From Pyropia yezoensis (lineage: Eukaryota > Rhodophyta > Bangiophyceae > Bangiales > Bangiaceae): DNA of 64,000 nt. The notes beneath the pieces are model-generated. The model did no database searches. It was not told the DNA's origin and was given only the letters and a program-made list of their open reading frames with translations. The stretch spans positions 27,616,063 to 27,680,062 of the forward strand of contig CM020619.1 in assembly GCA_009829735.1 (NCBI GenBank), written 5' to 3'. Positions within the stretch are counted from its first letter, which is position 1; every line of letters starts with the position of its first letter. A program made the position numbers and the translations under genes. Below are positions 41,401-51,100 of this stretch, piece by piece.

Positions 41401-42547
41401 GGGGTCCCCCCCTATACGGTTGTTGGCGTATAGGGGGCGCACCGGGTTTCAACTCGATCCGGTGTTGGGTAGCTCTCATGAGTCCCAATTGACCATCCCA
41501 CAACTTGTGATATTGGTCCAAGAGGCGTTCAACTTGAACCCTCAACCTGGGTGGAACACCCTCCATGTTTACCTGGGGCCGAGGAGAGGCGGCCGACTTG
41601 GCTTGATGCTTCTCCTTTCCGGACTTCGGGTCGCCACTTGCGCCCGCGCTGAGGGTGACCGCTACTACCGGTCCCTCGTGTTGGTCGATATAGCCGAACT
41701 TGGCCCCCGACTTGAAGAACTTGGGCGACGAGCTCAGGTTCATCACCTGGATCCTCCACGGGACTCCGGCTTTGGAGTCCATCGTGCCAAGGGCAACATG
41801 CACTTGGTGCTTGCGAGCAAGACGGGGGTTAGGGTGCACCAACCCGTTCCCCGCATAATCAGTTACAACATCCACGTGCGCCACCGAGTTGGGGGGCAAC
41901 ATGACTTTACGGGCTAAACGCAGAGTAGCAGTAAACCCTTCCCTCACAGAACAAACAGGCTTCGACTGTGAAACTGTCACAGGAGCCACAGACTTTCCCT
42001 TACCAAGGATGGGGATAGTCTCCCCGTTCATCAACTTGACCCAGTACTCAGGGCCACAAATCAAAGGCACTTGTGTTACGACATAAGGGGTACCCAGAAG
42101 CAGGGGTACCGATATATTCTCAACTACACCATAGGTCACGTCGACCTCATGGGTCCCCAACCGAGTTGGTAGGGTCACGGCACCAACGATGGGAAGTACC
42201 CCACCATTGATATCGATCAGATGGTCAGCTTTAGACTTCCAGCGTTGGAGCCTCATCCCCTTTGGTAATAGCGACTTGCGTATCAAGGAGGCTCCTGACC
42301 CGGTATCAAGTACGATACGGACACAACAGGCGCGGCCGGGGGCTAGTTGCACCCGTCCAGCCACCTGGAAGTTCTCACCCGTCAGCACCGCGATGACCCG
42401 ACGTGGGTTTACGTTCTTGGGAAGTCCCACCCGAGGTGGGCGGACTCCCTTAGGTCGCCGCAGTATCCGACACGGTTGGTTCGTCCTCTTGGCCCACTTG
42501 GCCGAGGCTGCCGTTGTGAGCTTCGGACGACCAGCTCCAACGGTCAT
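38450..42547 (-). CDS. pol: Family B Pol polyprotein, copy 2
   Basis: Same polyprotein as 29961-33944 with identical protease, RT, RNase H and integrase. Two single-base differences near 38938 and 38976 shift and restore the frame, replacing about 14 residues just before the chromodomain. A missing G near 38573 removes the normal stop so the frame reads on to 38450, making 1365 residues and overlapping the end of the antisense ORF. Both changes are in homopolymers close to the gap and are probably errors; the natural stop would be near 38564. Confidence 0.93.
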   Translation of the reverse strand: MTVGAGRPKLTTAASAKWAKRTNQPCRILRRPKGVRPPRVGLPKNVNPRRVIAVLTGENFQVAGRVQLAPGRACCVRIVLDTGSGASLIRKSLLPKGMRLQRWKSKADHLIDINGGVLPIVGAVTLPTRLGTHEVDVTYGVVENISVPLLLGTPYVVTQVPLICGPEYWVKLMNGETIPILGKGKSVAPVTVSQSKPVCSVREGFTATLRLARKVMLPPNSVAHVDVVTDYAGNGLVHPNPRLARKHQVHVALGTMDSKAGVPWRIQVMNLSSSPKFFKSGAKFGYIDQHEGPVVAVTLSAGASGDPKSGKEKHQAKSAASPRPQVNMEGVPPRLRVQVERLLDQYHKLWDGQLGLMRATQHRIELKPGAPPIRQQPYRGGPRSRALVKEQVARMEALDVIEASNAEWASPVVIVPKVDGTPRFCIDYRKLNESTVKDSYPLPRMDDCLDSLGEANVFSTLDCNAGYWQIPIAPEDRHKTTFTCHCGTYQCKRLPFGLCNAPATFQRAMDMILAGVRWQICLVYLDDIIVFSRSPEEHIGHLGQVFKLLADAGVSLKASKCHLFTQEVEYLGHVVRPGRLSVNEKNLRAIRKAQYPRTQTQMRSFLGMCNVYRRFTKGFAKVAKPLNELVSSTLPKNLPPPSRVEQESFETLRDLLLKPPILAIPRLGGHYILDVDASYDQLGCVLLQQQPDKEYLPVGYFSKGLNSAEKNYGVTELEGLAVVWAVTSLRHYLEGEKFLIRCDHRALQFIFKTDCTNTRLNRWRVRLAPFNFDIEYRPGRQHALADGLSRVPTEGLDTTPVDEDIPIVGVVTRSGQALNPEAPGNKKYLPLSLDEVVKAQAEDPFCKSQRDTLDTVAETRFFLGDDGLLMRRGVFQGTEQLVVPASLKDSILEREHNAPTGGHLGSSKLYQTLRTRYYWPSMVVDIYSWVAACTSCAQNRLMERRPTTAMLLFPAKEPFAALAMDILGPLPVTEEGNQYLLVICDRFTKLTRAIPLAEITAMSVVSAFLDHWVAAYGIPDSTLSDNGPQFASVLFQGVLDMLGVKANYATPYHPQTNGQVERFNKTIVRQLRHYVSEHVKTWDQYISILTTAYNSQVHSSTGEVPLAFVTPRRVRSIAVRRPLPTREDGGSTPTPTESKAEFAARLENLIPKVRAEMDKAQKRYKRTFDKKVRNAKHVPEQGDWVLVHSHTQLGVSWCSRRRGPYQVLRTDGRRFTIESDDGVRTVNGQDVVKVAPPPAGDPAWARALKTWRLPSLPAAKQGPQEYVFDKFIDHGWDEDTDRLMLRVRWFGYKAKDDTWEYVEDLPAEKVRAYCARNEIDPNSPPQREGRPSNSAKRVLQVEVVRRVALNYSPNPHTLTTKAAAN

Positions 42548-44490
42548 TCGTTTCCCGCCGACTTGGCGTCCGAATCTGAGGGCGAAGGGGACGACGACGA
42601 GTCCGAGGACGACGTGTCCGCCCCCTCCGTCGAGGGTGTGGCGACCGCCACCACTGGTCGAGACCCACCCTCGCGGCGTGAACGCACTTCGTTCGTAGCC
42701 GACTTCTTACTCGCATTCCTAACAAGCTGTTGGATGCGTTTACTCAACTTGGGGCAATCATATGCCCAGTGACCATCGGAGTTGCAGTTCCAACACCGAT
42801 GATCAGTTCCCGGAGGGGTCTTCCCAACTGGGGAAGACGACGAGGTACCTTGGGAAGTTCCCACGGCAGCTACCACCCTCTCCTTGCGGATTCGGCGTGC
42901 CTCTCGCAACTCTCTGGCCTGGCGCGCCTCTTCCCGTTCCTTGGCCAACTCGGCCTGACGCTCCTGGCGTTGTTCTTCCCGCAACTTGCGGTAGGCCTCG
43001 CCTCTGCGGTAGGCGAACCTAGCCAACTCGGCCAGGGTCGCCCGGGCAGTGTTATGCTCCCGGGTCTCCATCCGGACTGACCAGTGGAGTCCTTCCACAA
43101 ACCGACTCTTCACCACAGCTTGTGGATGAAGAAACCCACAAAGATTGTTGAGCTTACGGACTCGCTCCGCAAAGGACAACTCGTCCTCCGCCTCTTCCTG
43201 ATGGGCTTGCGTAAACTCCTCGACTTGAGAAGCCAACGCCGCTTCATCAACCATGGCCCTCAACAACCAGTTGACGAGCTCCAAATAGGACGTCACCTCC
43301 CCAGCGCCTCCACTTGAGGAGCTGGGCATGACGGACATAAGTTCTGTCCGCAGGTCTCCCTTCGTAAACTCCTGTAGCATGTAAAAAGCCATGCCTTCAC
43401 TTATGGCATTGTCGTCACAGGCTTTTGTGAAACGACGTAGGAACTCAAAGACACGGAGGGGGGGAGTTCCATCCCACTCCGCTTTGTGCCCAAAAGAGTG
43501 AAGTGCATTCTTCTTGGCACGGCCCATGGCTCGGGCCTGGTCAGGACCATACGCCACCGACTTGTTGTGGAGGGCGTAGGTCTCACAGTCAAAGATCCTC
43601 TGGTAGACCGGGTTGGCTACCTGGATCTTGGGCGGCACCTCACGTTGAGGGAACAGCCGCTGTGCCACTGGGGTAAGTTCACCCACAGTGCCTGTAGTCC
43701 GGCGCGGCGCGCTTGGTGTAGCCGCCGGTGTTGTCGGGGGGAACTCCCCCATGAAGGGCGTACGCCCCACCGAGTATGGTGTGGCTCCCTCGTTGGGAGT
43801 CACAGGTGTCGCCCCCAGTTCGGGGCGACCAGAGATAGGCGTAAGGGGGGATTCCCCCTGCGCCTGCGGGCTCGAAGGCCCCAATCCGGTCTGGACATTA
43901 AGGCCATCTGGCAAACTCGCCACAATCTGATTCAGAATAGTATTCGTCATCGTGACCACCAGGTCCGGCAAAGTCTGCCGCAACACAGTGGTCGCCTCCC
44001 GACGGACAGTTTCCGCGAGGAGTGGATTGACGACTCCAGTTGAGTCTCGGTCCACCTCCGGGAGTCCACCTGAGGGGTAACCACGTTCCTCAGGGGTCTC
44101 AACCGGGGGCATGGGCGCGAGCCCATCGCCGACCAACGGAGGTCCGCCGTCCTCCGAAAGCCTAGTTGGCGATGGCTCCATGCCAAAGTTGGCTCCAACC
44201 CGAGTGGAACTCGCGGGGACAGTCCTCACCCCTTGGGACGTTCCCGTTGAGTATACCACGCGGTGGCCAGACTTCGGCCCACCCACGTCAGAAGTGTCAC
44301 CCGAGTGAACTCCCGACTGAGTCGGGGTGGCCTGTTGCCCGCCCGCACTTCCAGTCCTGCTGGCTTGAGGGACCTCTAGTCCCTCTGCGACCCCAGGTAA
44401 ACCCACCTGTGTCTCACCAGTATTCAAAGGCACTGAAGTACGTGCGTCACCCGTGTACTCCCCGGACGACGGGGGGTCCGAGCTAGCCAT
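42544..44490 (-). CDS. gag: Family B Gag, copy 2 (intact)
   Basis: A 648-residue Gag from ATG 44490. The N-terminal third is Pro/Gly/Thr-rich and probably disordered. A capsid-like helical region follows (FEFLRRFTKACDDNAISEG, ELVNWLLRAMVDEAA, FAERVRKLNNLCGF), then a charged Arg/Glu helix. One CCHC zinc knuckle is at 566-579 (CWNCNSDGHWAYDC), and the tail is a Ser/Asp-rich acidic segment ending SAGNE. The TGA stop is embedded in ATGA, the A-T-G of which starts pol in the -1 frame. It forms the virus-like particle shell and binds element RNA. Confidence 0.93.
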   Translation of the reverse strand: MASSDPPSSGEYTGDARTSVPLNTGETQVGLPGVAEGLEVPQASRTGSAGGQQATPTQSGVHSGDTSDVGGPKSGHRVVYSTGTSQGVRTVPASSTRVGANFGMEPSPTRLSEDGGPPLVGDGLAPMPPVETPEERGYPSGGLPEVDRDSTGVVNPLLAETVRREATTVLRQTLPDLVVTMTNTILNQIVASLPDGLNVQTGLGPSSPQAQGESPLTPISGRPELGATPVTPNEGATPYSVGRTPFMGEFPPTTPAATPSAPRRTTGTVGELTPVAQRLFPQREVPPKIQVANPVYQRIFDCETYALHNKSVAYGPDQARAMGRAKKNALHSFGHKAEWDGTPPLRVFEFLRRFTKACDDNAISEGMAFYMLQEFTKGDLRTELMSVMPSSSSGGAGEVTSYLELVNWLLRAMVDEAALASQVEEFTQAHQEEAEDELSFAERVRKLNNLCGFLHPQAVVKSRFVEGLHWSVRMETREHNTARATLAELARFAYRRGEAYRKLREEQRQERQAELAKEREEARQARELREARRIRKERVVAAVGTSQGTSSSSPVGKTPPGTDHRCWNCNSDGHWAYDCPKLSKRIQQLVRNASKKSATNEVRSRREGGSRPVVAVATPSTEGADTSSSDSSSSPSPSDSDAKSAGNE

Positions 44491-44590
44491 GTTGGCTAAC
44501 GATCCGTATGACACGGTCCAAGTCCACCGTTCCTCTGAGACAGAGGGCCCCCTACACCCGGGTGCACCCGGAGGTAAAGTTTACCTCTGT

Positions 44591-44607
44591 CCCCTGCTGC
44601 TCCACCA
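44591..44607 (-). promoter_or_regulatory. Primer-binding site of family B
   Basis: Minus strand TGGTGGAGCAGCAGGGG, two bases downstream of the 5' LTR. It would pair with a tRNA whose 3' end is CCTGCTGCTCCACCA. The same 15 bases occur at this position in elements A and C. Confidence 0.88.
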
Positions 44608-44609
44608 AA

Positions 44610-45077
44610 TGTGGCAAAAACCACTCGCACACACAGTACCCAAGTTGGGGCGGTGTGCGAGGGCTGCCTCCCGTGTCGGGGGAACCGGAAGAAGTGCAAG
44701 TCGCACACACTCTATCCCTGTTGTGGGGCAATCCCCCCACGGACAAACAAGAAGATGGTGTGTGGTCCAACAGTTTCTTGGTCGGGACGGGGACGCAGGG
44801 CCAAGCCCCGCTGTCCCTCCCCTTATCCCCCCAGGGTCCACTCAGAATCTCGCCACTCAGAATCTCCCACCCCAGCACCTGCCCACCGGGCCACACGAAA
44901 ATTCAAGACGATAAATGCAGAAAACCCTCAAATCCAAGTTGGATTTACTACTAAGCTAACTATCCCGAACTTAGGGAATATGGACCCAAATGCAGGGGGA
45001 GGAACGGATCAGGCTAGTGGCCTGCCGCCCCTTGCATGGCACGTGTTGCCCCCTACCTGGGGGTCAATACTGCCACA
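44610..45077 (-). repeat. Family B LTR 3 (5' LTR)
   Basis: 468 bp with the same termini as LTR 1. It drives gag-pol leftward. Flanked on its outer side by CCCCC, matching the outer flank of LTR 1. Confidence 0.93.
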
Positions 45078-45200
45078 CCCCCTTGTTTACCCCTTGTGGG
45101 GGGGGCGTGGCCCCGATCCAGGTGCCTGGGTGGAGCGACCTCGTAGCTCGGCTGGCGCGGGTCGTCCCGCGCAGCCGTATCGCTCGTGCTGAGCTGTGTG

Positions 45201-45224
45201 GTTATAAGCGCGGGTGCCCGCGCT
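45201..45224 (+). promoter_or_regulatory. TATA-like box and perfect hairpin ahead of element A accessory ORF
   Basis: GTTATAAG (45201-45208) runs into AGCGCGGG-TG-CCCGCGCT (45207-45224), a perfect 8-bp stem. It is about 105 bases upstream of ATG 45314 and is a candidate core promoter for the antisense ORF. Function is inferred. Confidence 0.35.
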
Positions 45225-45313
45225 TCCCTGGCTCGTCCGCGAGCGTTCCTTGTACCGGGTCGAGCCGGCCGCGGCTTTTTGGCACGGGGCGCCCCTGCTA
45301 CCCCGGCTCCACC

Positions 45314-47686
45314 ATGTCGGACCCCCAGGTACCCGGGGGCGAGGACGACCTCCTGCTTGACGAGGAGGAGGAGGTGATGCAGGACGACGTTCCCGTCTCC
45401 GCCACCGCCGCCGAGTGCTTCTTGGCGAGCTCGTAGGAGGACGAAGGCGACCGGGTAACCGTCCGTGTAGCCCCGGAAGGCGCGCCGGGCGGGTTGTCGT
45501 CCGTGTGCAGCGGCACGACGGCTCCGTCGGGTGGCGGTCAACCGCGTGTAGCGGCTGCCCCTACTCCTACTCCTCCGGCGACCCAGATGGCTCCTGTCGC
45601 CGGTGCCGGCGCGGCTCTACCTCAAGAAGGCGCAGCCGGTGTGCCGGACCGTCATGGCGGCACCCCGGCCGGGACGGCGGGTCAAGACGGTGCGGGCGCC
45701 CGCCCGGTTGGTGGTGTATTCGTGGAGGCGGGTAACGGGTCTACCCCCTCCGCCCCCGTGGTGCCCATGTCGGGCCCGGGTGGCGGCGATGCTCTGCCCG
45801 CGGTGCCGCGGGCGACAGGTGGTCAAGACGTGTCTTCCCCGATGGCGGTGGACTCCGGGAGCTACTCCGGGCGGGCGCCCGCCCTTCTTCTTCCTCCTCG
45901 GCCCCGTGCGCCTACGGCACCGGCCCATCTGCCGGTGGGGCTCCCCCCGGCGCCCCCGATTCTTCCTGGACCCGCCCGGGTTGCCCCGTTGGGTGGCGGC
46001 GTCGCCTCGGCGGCGGGTCAACCTGCCGTGTCGATGTCCGACTTGGTGGCTCGGGTTCGAGGCCTAACTGTGCAGGAGTCCATGGACTCCGCTGGGCGGA
46101 TGCGGGTGGACTTCCACCAGCCGCGTCACCGTGGAGGGTCCTCCCGGCGCGTCAATTTGGACCCGAGTTGGGAGCGGGAGTTGGTGCGGCTGGTCAACCA
46201 GCCGAATGCGGTCCGGGTGGAACATCATTGGGTTCTGAGTCAGCCGGACGACCGCCATGCGCAGCTCTGGCGCACCCGGGTGGGGCGGGGTGAAGTCTTC
46301 CTCGACCCCGCCTTCGGGGTATGCGACTTGGTTGCCCCCGCGTTGCAGCGGGAGGTTGACTACCCGGCTAGTGCTTGGGGGGTTGCGTCGGCGGTGGCGC
46401 CTGTGGCGTTTGGAAAGACGGTGAGGGATACCCGCCGGTATCCCGGGTTTGAGTACTTCCCGGGGGTATCCCCGTACCTGACATTGACGGCTCCGTACCC
46501 GCCCATGGCGGGGTTGAAGTCGGCGTCGAGCTGGCGACGCAACCCTGGTGTCATGGCGGATGCGTTCCGCACCGATATAACGTGTTCGTTGCAGACCAGT
46601 AACGGTCGTGCGCCGGTGTACACTCCCGTGCGCCCGCCTCTGTGGCAGGAGGGGTGGGAACCCGCCCCTGCTTTCCGGTTTGACACCGGCTCCTGTCTCC
46701 GATACTTCGGGAGTGTGTTGGCCTCCCGGCCGGTCCACCCGTTGCAGGGGACCGTCACCCTTGAGGTTACCCTCGGGCAGGCTTCCTGCTTTGTGCTGTC
46801 CGTCCGTCGGCAGGGGCGCCTGTTTCATCTTCCGACGGGTGTCTGTCGGCATATCGGGCAGCTGGGCGTGGACATGATAGCTGCCAAGACTGGGTTGGCC
46901 CGGGAGCTCGAGGCCCTGCTGGCCGTTCACGATGCCGTGAACTGGGCTGGGGTGTTGACCCTTCCCCCGTACCGGGATCCGCAGGCTGGGGCTGCCCCCT
47001 TGCCTCGTCACTCGTTGCGCATCCGGCGTACTCAGCCGGGTGAGCCCAATTGCCGTGGGTGGGCGTCCACCGAGAGTTTTACTGACCTGGGTATTCCCAT
47101 GGTTATCCATGACCCTCTGCAGGTCCTCGCCCCGTGGTTCGGTAACCCGATACCGGTGACGGTTGGCTGTCATCCCCGAGAGTGGGACTCTGCGGGTGGG
47201 GAGCGTGAGGTGTCCCGTCCTCGGGCGGAGCCCCGCCGGGTTTACGGTGGGGCCCCTTCAGTGGGGTCCTACCGGGCCTCGTATCAGGCGCCACCGGCTC
47301 CGGTGGTAGCCGTGTCGGCTCCTGTGGCTCCTCTGGCTGCGCCAGTGTCACCTTCCGCCCCTGTCATGCGTGACGGGGGTCCCCGTCTATGGTATGAGGG
47401 CGTTGACGCCCTAATTGCCCGCGAGATGCGGGAGGGTCTCTCCGCTAGCTGGGGGGATATCCCCCCAGGTGCTGCGCTGGTTGGGTCCGCGCGTTGCTTC
47501 GGTGGCGTGCTGGACCGCCTCCAGACAGCTCTGGAGGACGTGGAGGCTGGTCGCTGCACCCTCGTCCAGCTATGCGCCGAGGTAACTCGGGCGATTGACC
47601 GTCGTGAGATTGCCGACCGGTGGAGCATGGAGGTGTACGCGTTTACGCGTGAGTGGCCTCCCTCGGGCAGTGGGTCAACCCACTGA
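45314..47686 (+). CDS. Element A accessory ORF, antisense to gag-pol, with one internal stop
   Basis: ATG 45314 (context CCACCATGTCG) opens a frame of 790 codons interrupted once, by TAG at 45434-45436 (codon 41). The same frame continues as clear coding sequence on both sides (acidic DDLLLDEEEEV before, EDEGDRVTVRV after). A long Ala/Pro/Gly linker follows, then from about 46030 a globular region with many Trp and Pro. The core LRYFGSV...FVLSVRRQGRLFHLP...HDAVNWAG (46697-46959) matches the family B antisense protein in order and spacing. The C-terminal quarter has a helical GVDALIAREMREGLSASWG segment. Unlike B it lacks an RS-like tail. Function unknown. Position, strand and shared core make it the orthologous accessory gene. 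Confidence 0.72.
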
Positions 47687-48135
47687 GGAGTGCTATTGTT
47701 GTGAGGAAGAGGGACCCGGTGACCCTTATGGTGGCCGGGTAGTAGTGAGTATAAACTCATCCCCCGCTGGGGCGTTTGCATGATACCAATGCCTGCCTGT
47801 GGGGAGTACCCCGTCTGACTTAGCCGTGGCCTGCCTCGGTTCTTTCTCGCCCCCCCCGACCCATTCTGGTTGGTTAATACTCATGAAGGTCAACCTTCCT
47901 TGGTCCGTCACTTGCCCCATGGATGAAGGTTTACCTTGGTGTAAGCCTCAGGTTACTTTGAAATTACTGGAGTTAGTCATCTCCTTCAAGTAAACTCGTA
48001 GAAGTCAGTAGCTTACTTAGTTCCCTAAGTCCGCTCCAACTTAGTGAACCTAAGTCTTGTCGAATCCATGTGACATCCTACTTAGTAGGTATGAGCCTCA
48101 CCCCCCAACAGCCGAAGTCGGTGTCGGTTGGGCTG
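47687..48135. other. Convergent region between element A accessory ORF and pol
   Basis: 449 bases with no ORF of note. It contains several TAAACCT/AGGTTTAC-type words and a stem (CCCAAC...GTTGGG) just outside the pol stop, possibly 3'-end signals for either transcript. Confidence 0.45.
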
Positions 48136-51100
48136 TTACAGTAGGCGTCGTCGCCTCATGTAAGGCATGAGAAGTTGGCAGAATATATTCGCCGCCTGTT
48201 CCCAGGTGGGTGAGTCGTATCCGACCCACATCACCTTAACGTACCAGGGTCCTGGTAGGTCCGGGTCTGTATGTCCGACCACGCTCTCTATTTGGTATGG
48301 AATCCCATCCGGTCCCACCGGGTCATCTGACTGGTGGGTTGTAAGAGCTTCATGTAGCAACCCAGCCGGTACCGGCTGAGGCTGTTCCGGCTTCGGAGCA
48401 GGTGTCATATCAATGAGATTGATGCGTTGTATCTCCGTATCGGAGTGCAGGATGACAGAGTGATCATCTCTGTGTAAGATCTGGTACGGTCCCTTGACCG
48501 GTTGCATAAGCTTGTTCCCCCGGAACTTCTGGTGTCTGATGTAGACCCAGTCACCTGTTACCAGGGTTTCGTTGCGTACCCGTAGCAGGGCGTCGAAGTT
48601 CTTCTTGTATCGAAGTTGTGTACGGTCAAGGGCACCCTTGAGCTTCGGTATCATCCACGATAGCTTGGCCAACCAAGCTAAGTGGATCCTTTCTGCCGGT
48701 CGGCCCATCGGTATGTCATACCGAGTGCATTTGCCCGGTGGTAGCGTCAGGTTACCGACGCCCATCGGCATGACCCATTCCAGTGGGGCAATGCTGGTAC
48801 TCCGGTGGGGCCTGGCATTATATGCCAGGGTCAATACGGACAGAAGCCTGTCCCATGTCTTTGTGTGCTCCGCCACATAGCATTGGAGCATCTTGACGAT
48901 GGTGCGGTTGAACCGCTCCACCTGCCCGTTGGATTGCGGGTGGTAGTCGGATGCCCGACGGGGTTCGATACCGAACATGCCCAGGACCTTAGTGTAGAAT
49001 GCTGACGTAAGATTTGCTCCGCTATCGGAGAGGGGTTGCTTCATTACTCCGTAAGCGCTGATCCAGTGGTCAACCACTGCGTTCATGATGGTGTAGGCCG
49101 TATCGTTCGGGATTGCTACTGCCCGTGACAGCTTAGTAAAGCGATCCGACATGACCAGGATGTACCTGTTCTCTTCTTCCGTTACCGGAAGTGGCCCGAG
49201 TATATCGATAGCGACTTGCTCGTTGGGCCCATCCGGGGGGAACAGCTTCATAGCGGATGCCCGCCTATGAAGACTCATACGATTCCGTGCACACGGGTGG
49301 CATCCCCGCACGTGGTCGATTACGTCGACGGCCATTGCTGGCCAGTAGAAGAACCTTCGCATTGCTGCGAACATGCGCGAACCCCCCGGGTGTCCGGCTG
49401 TGGGGTTCTCGTGTTCTCGTTCCATGACGGCTCGTCGTAGGGACACGGGAACCACGACTTGATCCCGTCCATCGGCGGGTGACCGCCGGTATATGAGGCC
49501 GTCCTCATTCTCGGAGAAGATGCCGGCCGTGCCGGCCAGGAGGTTAGCACGATGGCGTTTACAGTCATTGTCATTGGCCTGCGCCTCGCGGAAGTCCGCG
49601 AGGGTCAATGGGCACGCAAGGTGTGCCATGGTGTGGTCAACCATACCTTGGGTGGCATTACCCACCATGCAAGCCGGTACCACCGGGATGTCCTCGTCCA
49701 CCTGTCGGGTATCCCCGCTCGGTGTATCGAGTCGCGACAGCGCGTCTCCCAGATGATGGGTAGAGCCGGCCTTATATATGGTCCGGTAGTCGTGCTCGGC
49801 GATCTTCAGCCTCCACCGGGCCAGCCGACCGTGGCTGTCGGAATCCTTGTCACCACGGTTCAGAAGCCATCGTAAAGGTTCGTGGTCGGACCTCACGATG
49901 AACCTGGAACCTTCCAGGTATGGCCGGAGCAGTTGCACTGCCCATATGACTCCGAGGCACTCGCGCTCGGTGGCACTATAGTTACGCTCAGCCGGGTTGA
50001 GTGTCCGGCTGAAGTACCCTACCGGATGAAGGTCCGGGATAGCATGATCGGTACCGATGATTCTCTCTCCCTGTAACAGGGTGCATCCCACTTGGGTATC
50101 GCAGGCATCGACGTCGATGACGAAGGTCCCGCGTCTATGCGGCAACGCAAGCACGGGTGGGGCTAGCAGAGCTTGCTTGAGCAGCTCGAATGCCCCTTCC
50201 TCACTGGGCGAGGGAGGTTGGAGTACCTTGGGCAAGGCGCTGCTCGTCAGAACCGTGAACGGTTTGGCTATACGAGCGAAGTCCTTGATGAACCGTCGGT
50301 ATACGTTGCACAGCCCCCGGAAGCTTTTCAGCTGGGTCTGGGTGGTTGGGTATTGCGCATCCCGGAGTGCCCGGGTATTCGCTTCGAGCACTCCCAGTTT
50401 ACCTGGTGTGATCTGGTGACCCAGATACTCGACGGTCTGCTGAAAGAAGGCGCACTTCTTGAGGCGCAGGGTTACCCCGGCGTTCCGCAAGAGGGTGAGT
50501 ACCTCGTCGACATGTTGCACATGGTCATCCATGTTTCGCGAGAAGACGATCACATCGTCCAGGTACACCAGGCAGGTACGCCACTTCACTCCCGACAGTA
50601 TAATGTCGATGGCCCGCTGGAATGTGGCGGGGGCGTTGGACAGTCCGAAGGGCATCCTTAGGAACTCGTACACTCCACTGTGACAGACGAACGCCGTCTT
50701 GGGGATATCCTCCTCGGCAACTGGGATCTGCCAGTACCCGGCATTGCAGTCGATAGTGGTAAACACTGTGGCTTCCCCCAGCGAGTCGATGCACTCGTCC
50801 ATCCTTGGTAAAGGGTATGAGTCTTTCTTGGTAACCAAGTTGAGGCGTCGAAAATCGATGCAAAACCGAGTGGTTTGATCCTTCTTCGGTGCGATCACGA
50901 CTGGGGCGCCCCACTCCGACATCGAAGGTCGGATCACCTTAGCTTCGCTCCTCCTCTTCACTCTTCCATCAACTATTTCTCGTTGCATAGGTCCCGCGCG
51001 ATGCGGTTGCGACCGCGCTGGTCAAGCACCTGGTACCAGGTCTATACGGTGTTGGGTTTCCCCAATGGTACCCAGCGCCCCGCCGGTCCACATGACGTCA

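Larger units (their letters stand above)
27097..45077 (-). mobile_element. Family B: Ty3/gypsy chromodomain retrotransposon array LTR-int-LTR-int-LTR
   Basis: Three 468-bp LTR positions (27097-27564; from 36004 into the gap; 44610-45077) enclose two internal regions. The whole array is flanked by CCCCC on both sides, consistent with a single insertion into element A. LTR termini are TGTGGCA...TGCCACA. Gag-pol is on the minus strand and a 647-residue accessory ORF on the plus strand. The two copies are base-identical over several kilobases of pol. This is either a young tandem made by LTR-LTR recombination or replication, or one element duplicated by the assembly; the 500-N gap sits in the middle. 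Confidence 0.92.

Noticed and set aside
48136..48330. Envelope-like gene downstream of pol
   Set aside because: The extra ORFs in A and B are on the opposite strand and lack a signal peptide or membrane segment, so an env-type glycoprotein is not supported.
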